64,000 nucleotides of DNA from Corynebacterium massiliense DSM 45435 (GTDB lineage: Bacteria; Actinomycetota; Actinomycetes; Mycobacteriales; Mycobacteriaceae), in the NCBI RefSeq assembly GCF_028609805.1, contig NZ_CP063189.1, positions 496,001 through 560,000 on the forward strand, read 5' to 3'. Under the pieces are notes generated by a model. The model was given only the letters and a program-made list of their open reading frames with translations. It searched no databases and was not told where the DNA came from. Shown here one piece after another: positions 37,259 to 45,015 of this stretch. The position numbers were made by a program, and so were the translations under genes. Each line of letters opens with the position of its first letter. Position 1 is the first letter of the stretch.

Positions 37259-38740
37259 ATGGCTACGTTCGATTACTCGGAGGTCACCCACCTCTTGGAC
37301 GGGGTCCCCACCGGCATTCGCCTGGGCCACGAGGACACCCCGGCCACGGGTAACGGCACATTCGAGGTTGAGGATCCGGCCACGGGGGAGGTCATCGCCA
37401 AGGTGGCCGACGCCCAGTCGGCGGACTGGATGCGCGCACTCGAGCTTGCCGATGCCGTCCGCGACGAATGGGCTGCCGTTGCGCCCCGGACCCGCGCCGA
37501 CATCCTGCGCGAGATCTTCGACCGCGTCATGGACCGGGCCGATGACTTTGCCACCCTCATGACCCTGGAGATGGGCAAGACCTACGCCGACGCCAAGGCA
37601 GAAGTCACCTACGGTGCGGACTACCTGCGCTGGTTCGGCGAGGAGGCCGTGCGTATGTACGGCAACCACTACGCGTCCCCGGCGGGCAATGGCTCGATTA
37701 CCACGTCGCTGCGCCCGGTCGGCCCGGCACTGGCAATCACCCCGTGGAACTTTCCGCTCGCTATGCCGACCCGCAAGATTGGTCCGGCGCTGGCGGCGGG
37801 CTGCCCCATCATCGTCAAGCCGGCGAAGGAAAGCCCGCTGACGATGTTGCTGTTCGGGCAGATCGCCACCGACGTGCTCAAGGAGTACGACGTCCCGTCC
37901 GGGGTCATTTCGATCGTCCCGTCGCAGTCGTCCACCGATCTCTCCCGCGAGCTCATGGCGGATCCCCGCCTGCGCAAGGTGACGTTCACCGGTTCGACGG
38001 CCGTGGGCAAGAAGCTGGTGGAACAGTCCGCCGAGAACCTGCAGCGTACTTCGATGGAGCTGGGCGGCAACGCGCCGTATATCGTGCACCGCGACGCCGA
38101 CCTTGACGAGGTCATTGAGGGTGCGAAGACGGCGAAGATGCGCGGCGGCGGCGAGGTGTGCATCGCCGCGAACCGCTTCATCGTCCACGAGGACATCGCC
38201 GCCGAGTTCGCTGACCGCATGGTGGAGATGATGGAGTCCTACACCCGTGGCCACGGTCTTGCTGAGGGCACCACGCAGGGCCCGTTGGTCTCCGCCAAGC
38301 AGCGCGACCAGATCGCCGAGCTTGTCGATGCCGCCCGCGACGCCGGCGCCACCATCCGCACCGGCGGCGCGCCGATTGAGGGCGAGGGCTACTTCTACCC
38401 GGCGACGGTCATCACCGACATCCCGGACGACGCCGACATCCTCCGCCAGGAGATCTTCGGCCCGGTGGCGACCATCACGACCTATTCGGATGTCGAGGAG
38501 GCCGTGCGCAAGGCCAACGACACCGAGTTCGGTCTGGCCGCTTACGCGTTCTCAAAGGACTTCGAGACGTCCGAGTACTTCGCCCGCCACCTCGACGCCG
38601 GCATGGTGGGTATCAACCGCGCGGGCATTTCCGATGCCGCTGCGCCCTTCGGTGGCGTAAAGTTCTCCGGCTTTGGCCGCGAAGGCGGCCCGGAGGGCAT
38701 CCACGAGTACGTGGAAGTGCACTACATCGCCAAGCCTTAA
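37259..38740 (+). CDS. Succinate-semialdehyde dehydrogenase (NADP+) type ALDH
   Basis: A 493-residue aldehyde dehydrogenase of the GabD group. Seen: ITPWNFPLAMPTRKIGPAL, KPAKESPLTMLL, FTGSTAVGKKLVEQ, MELGGNAPYIVHRDADLD, and GGGEVCIAANRFIVHEDI with the catalytic Cys; the usual Asn of the RNGGEAC loop is Gly here. The C-terminus is EGIHEYVEVHYIAKP. It oxidises succinate semialdehyde to succinate in GABA or polyamine breakdown, by family. The ATG at 37259 follows GGAAGGAGTTAGCA. No GABA transaminase is adjacent. Two stem-loops and a tandem repeat follow the stop. Confidence 0.9.
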   Translation: MATFDYSEVTHLLDGVPTGIRLGHEDTPATGNGTFEVEDPATGEVIAKVADAQSADWMRALELADAVRDEWAAVAPRTRADILREIFDRVMDRADDFATLMTLEMGKTYADAKAEVTYGADYLRWFGEEAVRMYGNHYASPAGNGSITTSLRPVGPALAITPWNFPLAMPTRKIGPALAAGCPIIVKPAKESPLTMLLFGQIATDVLKEYDVPSGVISIVPSQSSTDLSRELMADPRLRKVTFTGSTAVGKKLVEQSAENLQRTSMELGGNAPYIVHRDADLDEVIEGAKTAKMRGGGEVCIAANRFIVHEDIAAEFADRMVEMMESYTRGHGLAEGTTQGPLVSAKQRDQIAELVDAARDAGATIRTGGAPIEGEGYFYPATVITDIPDDADILRQEIFGPVATITTYSDVEEAVRKANDTEFGLAAYAFSKDFETSEYFARHLDAGMVGINRAGISDAAAPFGGVKFSGFGREGGPEGIHEYVEVHYIAKP

Positions 38741-38769
38741 CGTGGAAAGCCCTCAGGAGGCTTTCCACG
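38741..38769 (+). terminator. Stem-loop directly after the SSADH stop codon
   Basis: cgtggaaagcc (38741-38751) pairs perfectly over 11 bp with ggctttccacg (38759-38769), loop of seven bases. No T-run follows; instead the right arm is repeated twice more downstream, each copy able to pair with the same left arm. Confidence 0.7.
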
Positions 38770-38837
38770 TCAAGAACCCGAACGAAGGCTTTCCACGTTA
38801 AGAACCCGAACGAAGGCTTTCCACGTCAAGAACCCGG
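38770..38837. repeat. 28-bp tandem repeat, about 2.4 copies
   Basis: Units at 38770-38797 and 38798-38825 are identical except for one base (tcaagaa versus ttaagaa); a third partial unit (tcaagaacccg) runs into the following terminator at 38826. Each full unit ends in ggctttccacg, the right arm of the preceding hairpin. It looks like local slippage duplication of a terminator arm. Confidence 0.85.
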
Positions 38838-38866
38838 TCAGAGGGCCAACCTCCGACCGGGTTTTA
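38831..38866. terminator. Bidirectional terminator between SSADH and HAAAP permease 2
   Basis: aacccggtc (38831-38839) pairs with gaccgggtt (38855-38863), with an inner gagg/cctc extension, followed by TTTT on the + strand. On the - strand the run before the stem is less T-rich. It lies between convergent genes. Confidence 0.85.
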
Positions 38867-38881
38867 GTGTGTGGGGGCGGA

Positions 38882-40231
38882 TTATACGAACAGGGACCAA
38901 ATGGTGGCCACCAGCACGATGGAGCCCATGACGATGACGAAGTAGTTGCTCGGCCGACCGCGGTACTTCTTCAGTGCATCCATACGGTGGACCGCGTACA
39001 TGGGAAGCAGATAGGTCATCAGCGCGAAGAAGATGCCGCCGACCAGGGTGATCATGTCCAGGATCGACGGGTTGAAAATGCCCACCAGGCTCGCGCAGAT
39101 GAAGATGAACAGGTAGGTCCAGAGGTCGAGCGCGCGCGGACTGAGCTTTTTCGTAGCGCGGGGCGCAACGAGGTTGAACAGGTACTGGGTGCCTTCGACC
39201 GTGCCCAGCGCGTGGCCGAAGTACGACGACGCGATGGCGCAAACCACCACGACCGGCGCCATGTAGGCCATAAACGGCGTGCCGGTGACGTTGGCGAAGT
39301 AGGACAGCACCGGCAGGTTGTTCTCGTTGGCGGTCGCCATGCCGTCTGCGCCCATCGCCAAAGCGCACGACCAGACGAAGAACATGGTGAATACGGTCAG
39401 AAGCAGGGTGGTCCAGCCAATGACGCGGGTAGAGCGCTCCTGGTGATCTGGTCCGTGGTGCTTTTCCATTTCCAGGCAGAACTGAGACAGGGCCGCCACG
39501 AAGGAGAAGGAAAAGACAAGCACCGGCAGGATGAGGAACATCGAGCGGATTAGCCCGCCCGCGCTGGAGTCTCCTGCCTCCATGAAAGAACCCAGGTCCC
39601 ACTGGGGGATGAGGTAGAGCGAGACCGCCGCGAGCGCGAAAATGAGCGGGTACACGATGAACTGGGCAATAGCCAGCATGATCTTGTGCCCGAAGGCGAG
39701 CGCCAGGGTCATAAGTCCGACCAGTACAGGGGCGAGGATTGCGCGGGGGATTTCTGGGCCGTGGAGTTGGTTGACGATGAAGCTGTCGACCGTGTTGACG
39801 ATGCTCACGCCGTAGATGAGAACCACGGGGAAGAAAGTGAACCAATAGATGACGGCGAGAATGACACCGGAGCTTTTGCCGAAGTAATCCGTGAGTACCT
39901 CGAGCACGTCTTCTCCCGAGAGGCGGGAGGAGCTCATCATCCAGGAAAAGGCGCGGTGCGCGCAGAAGGTCATCGGCCCGATGAGGACCGTGGCTATGAG
40001 CAGCGGCCAGAATCCGAAGCTGCCGGCGGAAATGGGCAGGAACAAAATGCCCGCGCCGACCGCGGTGCCAAACAGGGTGATGGTCCACATGGCGTCCATG
40101 CCCCGTTTGCCGCCTTGGCCGTGGCTGCCTTGGTCGTGGCCGCCCTGTGCGCTGTGGCTGACCTGCGAGCGTCCGCTATGGAGCGGAGTGTCCTCCGCGT
40201 CGGGGTGGGGTGTGTGTAGTTTTTCCTGCAT
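38882..40231 (-). CDS. HAAAP-family serine/threonine-type permease (paralogue 2)
   Basis: A 449-residue HAAAP symporter. A His/Ser/Gly/Gln-rich N-terminal tail of about 45 residues (SQVSHSAQGGHDQGSHGQGG) precedes MWTITLFGTAVGAGILFLPISAG. Further shared segments are YWFTFFPVVLIYGVSIVNTVDSF, FSFSFVAALSQFCLEMEKHHG and VLSYFANVTGTPFMAYM. The ATG at 40231 is preferred because GAGGAG stands 10 bases upstream; that GAGGAG is itself part of an upstream in-frame ATG (40249), which cannot use it. About 11 membrane segments. Its tail differs from those of the two paralogues. Confidence 0.9.
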   Translation of the reverse strand: MQEKLHTPHPDAEDTPLHSGRSQVSHSAQGGHDQGSHGQGGKRGMDAMWTITLFGTAVGAGILFLPISAGSFGFWPLLIATVLIGPMTFCAHRAFSWMMSSSRLSGEDVLEVLTDYFGKSSGVILAVIYWFTFFPVVLIYGVSIVNTVDSFIVNQLHGPEIPRAILAPVLVGLMTLALAFGHKIMLAIAQFIVYPLIFALAAVSLYLIPQWDLGSFMEAGDSSAGGLIRSMFLILPVLVFSFSFVAALSQFCLEMEKHHGPDHQERSTRVIGWTTLLLTVFTMFFVWSCALAMGADGMATANENNLPVLSYFANVTGTPFMAYMAPVVVVCAIASSYFGHALGTVEGTQYLFNLVAPRATKKLSPRALDLWTYLFIFICASLVGIFNPSILDMITLVGGIFFALMTYLLPMYAVHRMDALKKYRGRPSNYFVIVMGSIVLVATIWSLFV

Positions 40232-40307
40232 GCCTGAATGACTCCTCATGCTTGATGTCAGGGGTGTGATCCAGGCTATATGATCGCCGTCACAAAAAGG
40301 CGAATTT

Positions 40308-40362
40308 TGCATAAAAATAACCCGGTTTCCTTTCCGCTTGTAAAGCGGGCGGGAAACCGGGT
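40308..40362 (-). terminator. Terminator after the secreted acidic-linker protein gene
   Basis: acccggtttcc (40320-40330) pairs perfectly over 11 bp with ggaaaccgggt (40352-40362); an inner ccgc/gcgg pair extends the stem. On the minus strand it is followed by TATTTTTATG. It lies 43 bases after the stop codon of the gene ending at 40405. Confidence 0.93.
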
Positions 40363-40404
40363 GAAGCTTTAGCCCCTCACAGGGGAGGAGCTAGCTAGCG
40401 GGCC

Positions 40405-42030
40405 TTAGAACAGGCCGCTGTGCTTCTTGCCGAAGTCGGTGACGGTTTTGTCGTGGGAGTCAACGTTCTGGTCGTTGTCCTTGGACTTGTCGCCATCGAG
40501 ACGGCTGGTCTGGGTGACCTCGATGTAGTTCTTGATGCGGCCTTCCTTGGTCAGGCCGTCACCGAAGTCCAGGTTTGCAACGCGGGCCTTGTCGCCTGGG
40601 TTGACCGGGTTGGACAGGGTGACCTCGAAGGAGCGAACGCCCTTGTCGTAGTCGTAGCCCAGGTCGCGGATGTGCGCACCGTTGGAGGAACGCGGGGTGA
40701 TGAGGCGGTCAACCTTCTCCGGGCCCTCGTCGGTCTTGACGTCGACGCGGAACTGGGTTGCCGGGTACTCGCCGTAGTAGCGCTTCTTGCCCACGTTCTC
40801 AACGTGCAGGGCGACGGTGCCTGCGAAGCCCTCAGCCTTCATGCCGGAGGTCTGCAGGTACGGCTTCAGGTCGAGGTCCTCGGCGGACTCGGAGTCGCGG
40901 TCCTTCGCGTCGGAGATCTCGTCGGTGTCGGCCGGCTCGGAGTCGACGTCCGGGCCCTGGTTCTCCTCGGCGTTCTCGTCCTGGTTGGTCTCAACCTTGT
41001 CGGAGTCCTCGGAGTCGGAATCCTCGTCCTCGCCGATCTTCTGGGTCTCGTCGTCGGCGGTAGCCTCGGTCTCCTTCTTGTCAGATTCCTTGGAGTCGGA
41101 CTCCTTGTCGCCCTCGTCCTCGGACTCCTTGACGTCGGAGTTGTCCTTGCTGTTGCCGTCGGAATCCAGATCCTGATCCTCGACGCCCTCGATCTCGTCG
41201 CCGACCTTGTCCTTCGGGGCATCGCCCTCGTTGGACTCGGTGGAGTTCAGCTCTTCGGCGTCCTTCTCCGGATCCTTGTCTTCCTGACCAACCTGCGGGT
41301 TCTTCGCGTCGGTGGTGGTCTGGGCGTTCTTGTTCGGCGCGTAGGAATCCGACAGCTTGTCGTAGTTCTTAACGCGAACTTCGTTCTTGATCGGCTGCAG
41401 CGCGGACCAGAAGGTCGGGGTGGACCAGGTGCCGTTCGGCTTGCAGTACTGCTGGGTGCCGGTCATGTTCAGAACGCGGAAACCGTAGGTGGCCTCACCG
41501 GTGTGGTTCGGCGGAACGTCGTACGGTCCGATGGACTGGCCAGCCTCCCAGGACAGGGAGTAGGAAGCGGAACCGCTGATCTTCTTGGCGATCTCGTGGG
41601 AGATGCCGGCGGAACCGGTCAGGCCGCTCTTGGAGCCCTCGCCACCGAGGTTGAAGCCGGTGGTCTCGGTGCGGTCACCGCTGATGGAGACGCTGATCTC
41701 CTGCGACTTGGACAGATCCTGCTGGAGCTTGATGCTCTTGTCGGTCTGGTTAGTGGTGGAGATGGTGCCAGCCGGGGCAAAGGTGTCGGTGGCCTTGTAG
41801 ACGACCGTGCGGAAGTCCTCGGCGGAGTTGCAGACCGGGTGCGGGTTCAGGATGTTTGCCTTGATGTGGTCCGAACCGTGGGAGGTGTGGACGATCGGCA
41901 GATCCGGGTTGGTGGTCGGGGTCTCAGGGTGGGACTCGGTCTGGGTATCTGCGCCCGCGAGCGGGGTGAACAGAGTGCCAGCCAGAGCGACGCCGGCGGC
42001 GATGCCGGAAACGCGGCGACGAATATTCAT
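40405..42030 (-). CDS. Secreted protein with pore-former-like N-terminal domain, acidic linker and C-terminal beta domain
   Basis: 541 residues. Residues 1-27 are a signal peptide (RRR, hydrophobic core, cleavage after LAGA). Residues of about 60-225 are Ser/Thr/Gly-rich with alternating polar beta strands (EISVSISGDRTETTGFNLGG, KKISGSASYSLSWEAGQ) followed by YDVPPNHTGEATYGFRV. This pattern resembles the aerolysin/ETX-MTX2 beta-pore-forming fold, in which the membrane hairpin precedes a VPP segment. Cys67 and Cys196 could form a disulfide. Residues of about 249-388 are extremely acidic (Asp/Glu/Ser/Lys repeats), and 389-541 form a second beta-rich domain (VALHVENVGKKRYYGEYPAT). There is no LPXTG or C-terminal anchor. 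The pore-former relation is my inference; otherwise the protein is of unknown function. Confidence 0.82.
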   Translation of the reverse strand: MNIRRRVSGIAAGVALAGTLFTPLAGADTQTESHPETPTTNPDLPIVHTSHGSDHIKANILNPHPVCNSAEDFRTVVYKATDTFAPAGTISTTNQTDKSIKLQQDLSKSQEISVSISGDRTETTGFNLGGEGSKSGLTGSAGISHEIAKKISGSASYSLSWEAGQSIGPYDVPPNHTGEATYGFRVLNMTGTQQYCKPNGTWSTPTFWSALQPIKNEVRVKNYDKLSDSYAPNKNAQTTTDAKNPQVGQEDKDPEKDAEELNSTESNEGDAPKDKVGDEIEGVEDQDLDSDGNSKDNSDVKESEDEGDKESDSKESDKKETEATADDETQKIGEDEDSDSEDSDKVETNQDENAEENQGPDVDSEPADTDEISDAKDRDSESAEDLDLKPYLQTSGMKAEGFAGTVALHVENVGKKRYYGEYPATQFRVDVKTDEGPEKVDRLITPRSSNGAHIRDLGYDYDKGVRSFEVTLSNPVNPGDKARVANLDFGDGLTKEGRIKNYIEVTQTSRLDGDKSKDNDQNVDSHDKTVTDFGKKHSGLF

Positions 42031-42068
42031 GACTTACTCTCCTTGGAAACCAGCTAGTGAAGTTCAAA

Positions 42069-42086
42069 CGCATTGACCTGAATGCG
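42069..42086. promoter_or_regulatory. Perfect inverted repeat in promoter of the secreted-protein gene
   Basis: cgcatt (42069-42074), six-base spacer, aatgcg (42081-42086): a perfect palindrome about 40 bases upstream of the start codon at 42030. A possible promoter on the minus strand, TTGCCA (42118-42123), 17-bp spacing, TAGCCT (42095-42100), would place the palindrome at or just after the transcription start, a classical repressor position. The regulator is unknown. Confidence 0.5.
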
Positions 42087-42703
42087 ATATTCGTAGGCTA
42101 AGGGGATCCTCAGAACGTGGCAAGGGTTTAAAGCTGAAAGACAGGAAAAACTGCAACGGTTGTTGACTCCGCCCGGCCCGGCCCGGCCGTCGCCGTGTAT
42201 GCCGGTAGCCCTGCGAATACAACGGAAATTCTCGGCTCATACGCCGGATTTTTGATCGGAAATCGCTAGCGACGTCATCGGGTCAAAATACCCTATTGTG
42301 GGGGTAATTAGCCGGGGTTGGGGCGGGTGCTTGCCCGTGATGATCCGAACGCACGGCGGGCGGCGCGTCATTTCGGGGGTGAGCCTGACGCGTCGGCGCC
42401 GTCTTGGCCGAGGCGACGAACCCTGCTGTGAACTGCGTATTTTCGACCCATTTCGCGCCAGATTGAAGGGCATAAAAGTCTGACAAACGGTGGGTTAGTC
42501 ATGGATTGGGCGGGGTAAACGCTCCCCAATTTTGTTTACGTGTCAGTGAAAATATGTACGGATCAACGTTCCGGGATAGTGGGAGGCAGCAAAACTGAAG
42601 TGCCGGAAGTTCTGCATGTGAAAAGCTGGATGAAAGTGTAATTTCTGCCGAAGCACTGTTAATAGCGCGCCGCCACGTGGGTGACGGTGGAGGTGCCCGC
42701 GGC
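42087..42703. other. Long intergenic region without a supported gene
   Basis: About 600 bases between the secreted-protein promoter and the 6C RNA hold only short open frames with no ribosome sites or recognisable products. Structures seen: TACCC-N8-GGGTA at 42289-42306; a hairpin attggg / ccccaat at 42505-42530 followed by TTTTGTTT, overlapped by GTAAAC (42516-42521) and GTTTAC inverted arms. These may mark a small transcript, but nothing more can be said. Confidence 0.5.
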
Positions 42704-42806
42704 AAAAGGGAACTGCCCCGCCGCGCTTCGGGGGGATGCGCGACGGGGCAGTCGGAAAGTAAGGCGGGGCTGCTCGGCTACTCGGGGGGTGGTACACCGA
42801 GCGCCA
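42704..42806 (-). ncRNA. 6C small RNA
   Basis: On the minus strand two hairpins each carry six consecutive C residues in the loop, the defining trait of the actinobacterial 6C RNA. Hairpin 1 has the stem gctcgg / ccgagc with loop ...ccaCCCCCCgag... . Hairpin 2 has a 15-bp stem (42712-42726 with 42738-42752, one G-U pair) and loop atCCCCCCgaa, followed by TCCCTTTT as terminator. A -10-like TAAGGT at 42811-42816 would place the 5' end near 42805, giving about 100 nt. In C. glutamicum 6C RNA has been linked to the SOS response and division. It lies just downstream of the TIGR03089 gene. Confidence 0.9.
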
Positions 42807-42836
42807 CACAACCTTACGGTGCCCAAGGATAGACGA

Positions 42837-43517
42837 TTACAGCCGCGAGGTCACCTTTTCGTTGCGAGCAATTTCATCCAGCCGCTCAGCAGCGACAAGG
42901 CCAGCAACGATGACAGCGGATCCGCCCGCGGACAGTGGTTCGACGACGGTGCGCACGAATTCGTCCGTGGTGGTCCACCCCGTGGAAAGAGCGCGTTCTG
43001 CCGGTTGTTCGGTGGGGTAGACATCGGGAAGCGCCGGCGTGCGCGAGCCGTACGCGTCGGGGAAGAAACGCACCGTCGGGCCGAAATCGATGGCGCCGAC
43101 GGGAAGCTCCTGGCCGATTTCCTCCACGCCGCGGCCGAACGGGTTATTGGTCACGAGGACGATGTCGCCGCCGTCGGCGTAGGCGCCGAACTTATCCGGC
43201 TCCGTGAAGACTGCAGCGCACGTGGTCGGGTCGAGGTCTTCGTCCTGGGTGGCAGTGGCCGAGCGGAAGTGGAAATCCACTCCGCGGGCTGCGGCGCCCA
43301 GGGCGATGACCGCCGCCTGCCAAGAGACCGGAAGATCGATCGCGATGGCGTCGCCGGCGTCGAGCTCGAGTTCTTCATCGAGCATATTGGAGATTTTGGC
43401 GACCCAGTTGTCCAGCGTCTGTGCGGAAAAGTCCATGCGCGCGCCCGTTGATTCGTTGTAGACGGTCAGGCGCGGGCAATTCGGATCGGAGCGCAACAGG
43501 TGAGCCAGGAACTGCAT
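42837..43517 (-). CDS. TIGR03089 family protein
   Basis: A 226-residue actinobacterial protein resembling a truncated N-terminal part of AMP-binding (acyl-CoA synthetase-like) enzymes. The start MQFLAHLLRSDPNCPRLTVY and NWVAKISNMLDEELELDAGDAIAIDLP recall the adenylation-domain front, but the ATP-binding P-loop and the later core motifs are absent, so catalysis is doubtful. It commonly lies beside the LCP gene in Corynebacterium and Mycobacterium; here a HAAAP permease gene separates the two. The ATG at 43517 matches the start of homology. Confidence 0.8.
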   Translation of the reverse strand: MQFLAHLLRSDPNCPRLTVYNESTGARMDFSAQTLDNWVAKISNMLDEELELDAGDAIAIDLPVSWQAAVIALGAAARGVDFHFRSATATQDEDLDPTTCAAVFTEPDKFGAYADGGDIVLVTNNPFGRGVEEIGQELPVGAIDFGPTVRFFPDAYGSRTPALPDVYPTEQPAERALSTGWTTTDEFVRTVVEPLSAGGSAVIVAGLVAAERLDEIARNEKVTSRL

Positions 43518-43578
43518 GGCGCCCCATAGTAGAGAGGCTGCGGCAGTCCGGCCACGCCCAGGCGTCGAGCCCGGTCGG

Positions 43579-44919
43579 TTAGTGAAACAGGTTCCACACC
43601 GTGACACCGGCGGTAAGCACACCCATGCCGACGACGAAGTAGTTCCACGGATCGCGTCCAAAGCGCTTGTATTCCGGCACCGTTTTGAAGATATAGACCG
43701 GCAGCCAGTAGACGAGGAACACGACGAAGATACCGCCCACGACAGAGATGAGGTCCATGATGGACGGGTTGAGGATGGCAACGAGCGTGACCGTGACGAA
43801 GACGAAGACGTAGATGCCGTGCTTCAACACGGTGGGGTTGAGGCGCTCAGTCCACTGCGGTGCCGCCGACTTGAGCAGGTATTCGGTGCCCTCCTCAGTG
43901 CCCAACATGTGGCCGAAGTAGGAGGTGATGATTGCGCACATCACGAGCACCGGGGTCATGTACTGCATGAACGGCGTGCCGGTGACGTTGGCAAAGTAGG
44001 ACAGCACCGGAACGTTTTGGGCAGAGGCTTCCTCCATGCCGTCCGCGCCGAGTGCGAGAACGCAGGACCAGACAAAAAACATGGTGAAAAACACCAAGGC
44101 AATGGCGGTGTACAGCTCCGTGCGGGAGACGCGCTTTTCGGTCTTGTCGCCGTAGGTGGGCTGCATGTCCAAGGAGAATTGGGACAGGCCTGCCATGTGG
44201 CTAAAGGAAAACACTAGAACCGGCAGGATAAGCAGGATTCCCTGGAGGACCCCGAAGTCATGGGCGCTGCTCTCGTAGTGCAAGAAGCTCTGAAAATCCC
44301 ACCGGGGGATGAGGTAGACGGACACCGCCGCCAGGGCGATGATGAGCGGGTAGACCAAGATTTGCGCCAGCCACAGCATGGGGCGCCGGCCGAAGGCGAA
44401 TGCGCCGGTCATGATCCCGACGCAGAGCGTGGCCAGGATGGGGCGTGGAACCTCCGGGCCGTTGAGCTGATTGACGATGAAGCTGTTGACCGCGTTGGTG
44501 ATGCTCACGCCGTAAATCAGCACGGTGGGGTAGATGCCAAGCCAGTAGAAGATGGCGACGACGAGCCCCTTCTTATCGCCCAGGTACTTGGTGACGAGTT
44601 CGAGGACGTCCTTGCCGTGGTCTTTCTTCGGTGCGCCACTGACGATGCGCGCGTATGTGCGGTGCGAGAAATACACCAGCGGCAAGATAAAGACAGTGGC
44701 GAATGCTAGGGGGATGAATCCGTACTTACCGGCGTCTAGGGGAAGGAAGAGGATGCCGGCGCCGACCGCGGTGCCGAAGAGTGTCATCACCCAGGTGGCG
44801 GTGGAACCAGCGGGCTTGCGGTCGTTGTCCCCGGTATCGATGTTCCCGGTATCGATGTCCGCGGCATCGATACGCGCGGAATGATGTGCGGTATCGGAGT
44901 CAGTATCGGTAGTGGGCAT
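43579..44919 (-). CDS. HAAAP-family serine/threonine-type permease (paralogue 3)
   Basis: A 446-residue HAAAP symporter. A 40-residue Asp/Thr-rich tail with an imperfect repeat (AADIDTGNIDTGDND) precedes ATWVMTLFGTAVGAGILFLPLDAG. Also YWLGIYPTVLIYGVSITNAVNSF, FSHMAGLSQFSLDMQ and VLSYFANVTGTPFMQYM, close to paralogues 1 and 2. The ATG at 44919 was chosen because GAGGAG stands nine bases upstream. It is inserted between TIGR03089 and the LCP gene, which are usually neighbours, suggesting a later arrival. Confidence 0.9.
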   Translation of the reverse strand: MPTTDTDSDTAHHSARIDAADIDTGNIDTGDNDRKPAGSTATWVMTLFGTAVGAGILFLPLDAGKYGFIPLAFATVFILPLVYFSHRTYARIVSGAPKKDHGKDVLELVTKYLGDKKGLVVAIFYWLGIYPTVLIYGVSITNAVNSFIVNQLNGPEVPRPILATLCVGIMTGAFAFGRRPMLWLAQILVYPLIIALAAVSVYLIPRWDFQSFLHYESSAHDFGVLQGILLILPVLVFSFSHMAGLSQFSLDMQPTYGDKTEKRVSRTELYTAIALVFFTMFFVWSCVLALGADGMEEASAQNVPVLSYFANVTGTPFMQYMTPVLVMCAIITSYFGHMLGTEEGTEYLLKSAAPQWTERLNPTVLKHGIYVFVFVTVTLVAILNPSIMDLISVVGGIFVVFLVYWLPVYIFKTVPEYKRFGRDPWNYFVVGMGVLTAGVTVWNLFH

Positions 44920-45015
44920 GGGGGAGCACTCCTCACGTAGTAGCTTCAAACCGATGTGACCTACATCGTATGTGAAGCCTGAATGTGAGGTGTGTAACTT
45001 ACGGTGATGTGCTTT

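Noticed and set aside
38770..38837. Possible CRISPR array
   Set aside because: Only two and a half adjacent copies, no spacers and no cas genes; the units are explained by duplication of a terminator arm.
40405..42030. Acidic Ser/Asp region as an Sdr-type staphylococcal adhesin repeat
   Set aside because: The repeats are irregular and there is no LPXTG motif or C-terminal membrane anchor.
40420..42057. 545-codon open frame on the plus strand (Leu/Val/Gly-rich, looks like a membrane protein)
   Set aside because: Antisense of the Asp/Glu/Ser-rich linker necessarily reads as hydrophobic repeats; the sense protein has a signal peptide and a ribosome site.
42298..42483. Short plus-strand frame of 61 codons in the large gap
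   Set aside because: No ribosome site, no family and no adjacent gene it could belong to.
44955..44970. Possible GlxR site TGTGA-N6-TCGTA upstream of HAAAP paralogue 3
   Set aside because: Two mismatches to TGTGA-N6-TCACA in the second half; too weak to call without a matrix score.
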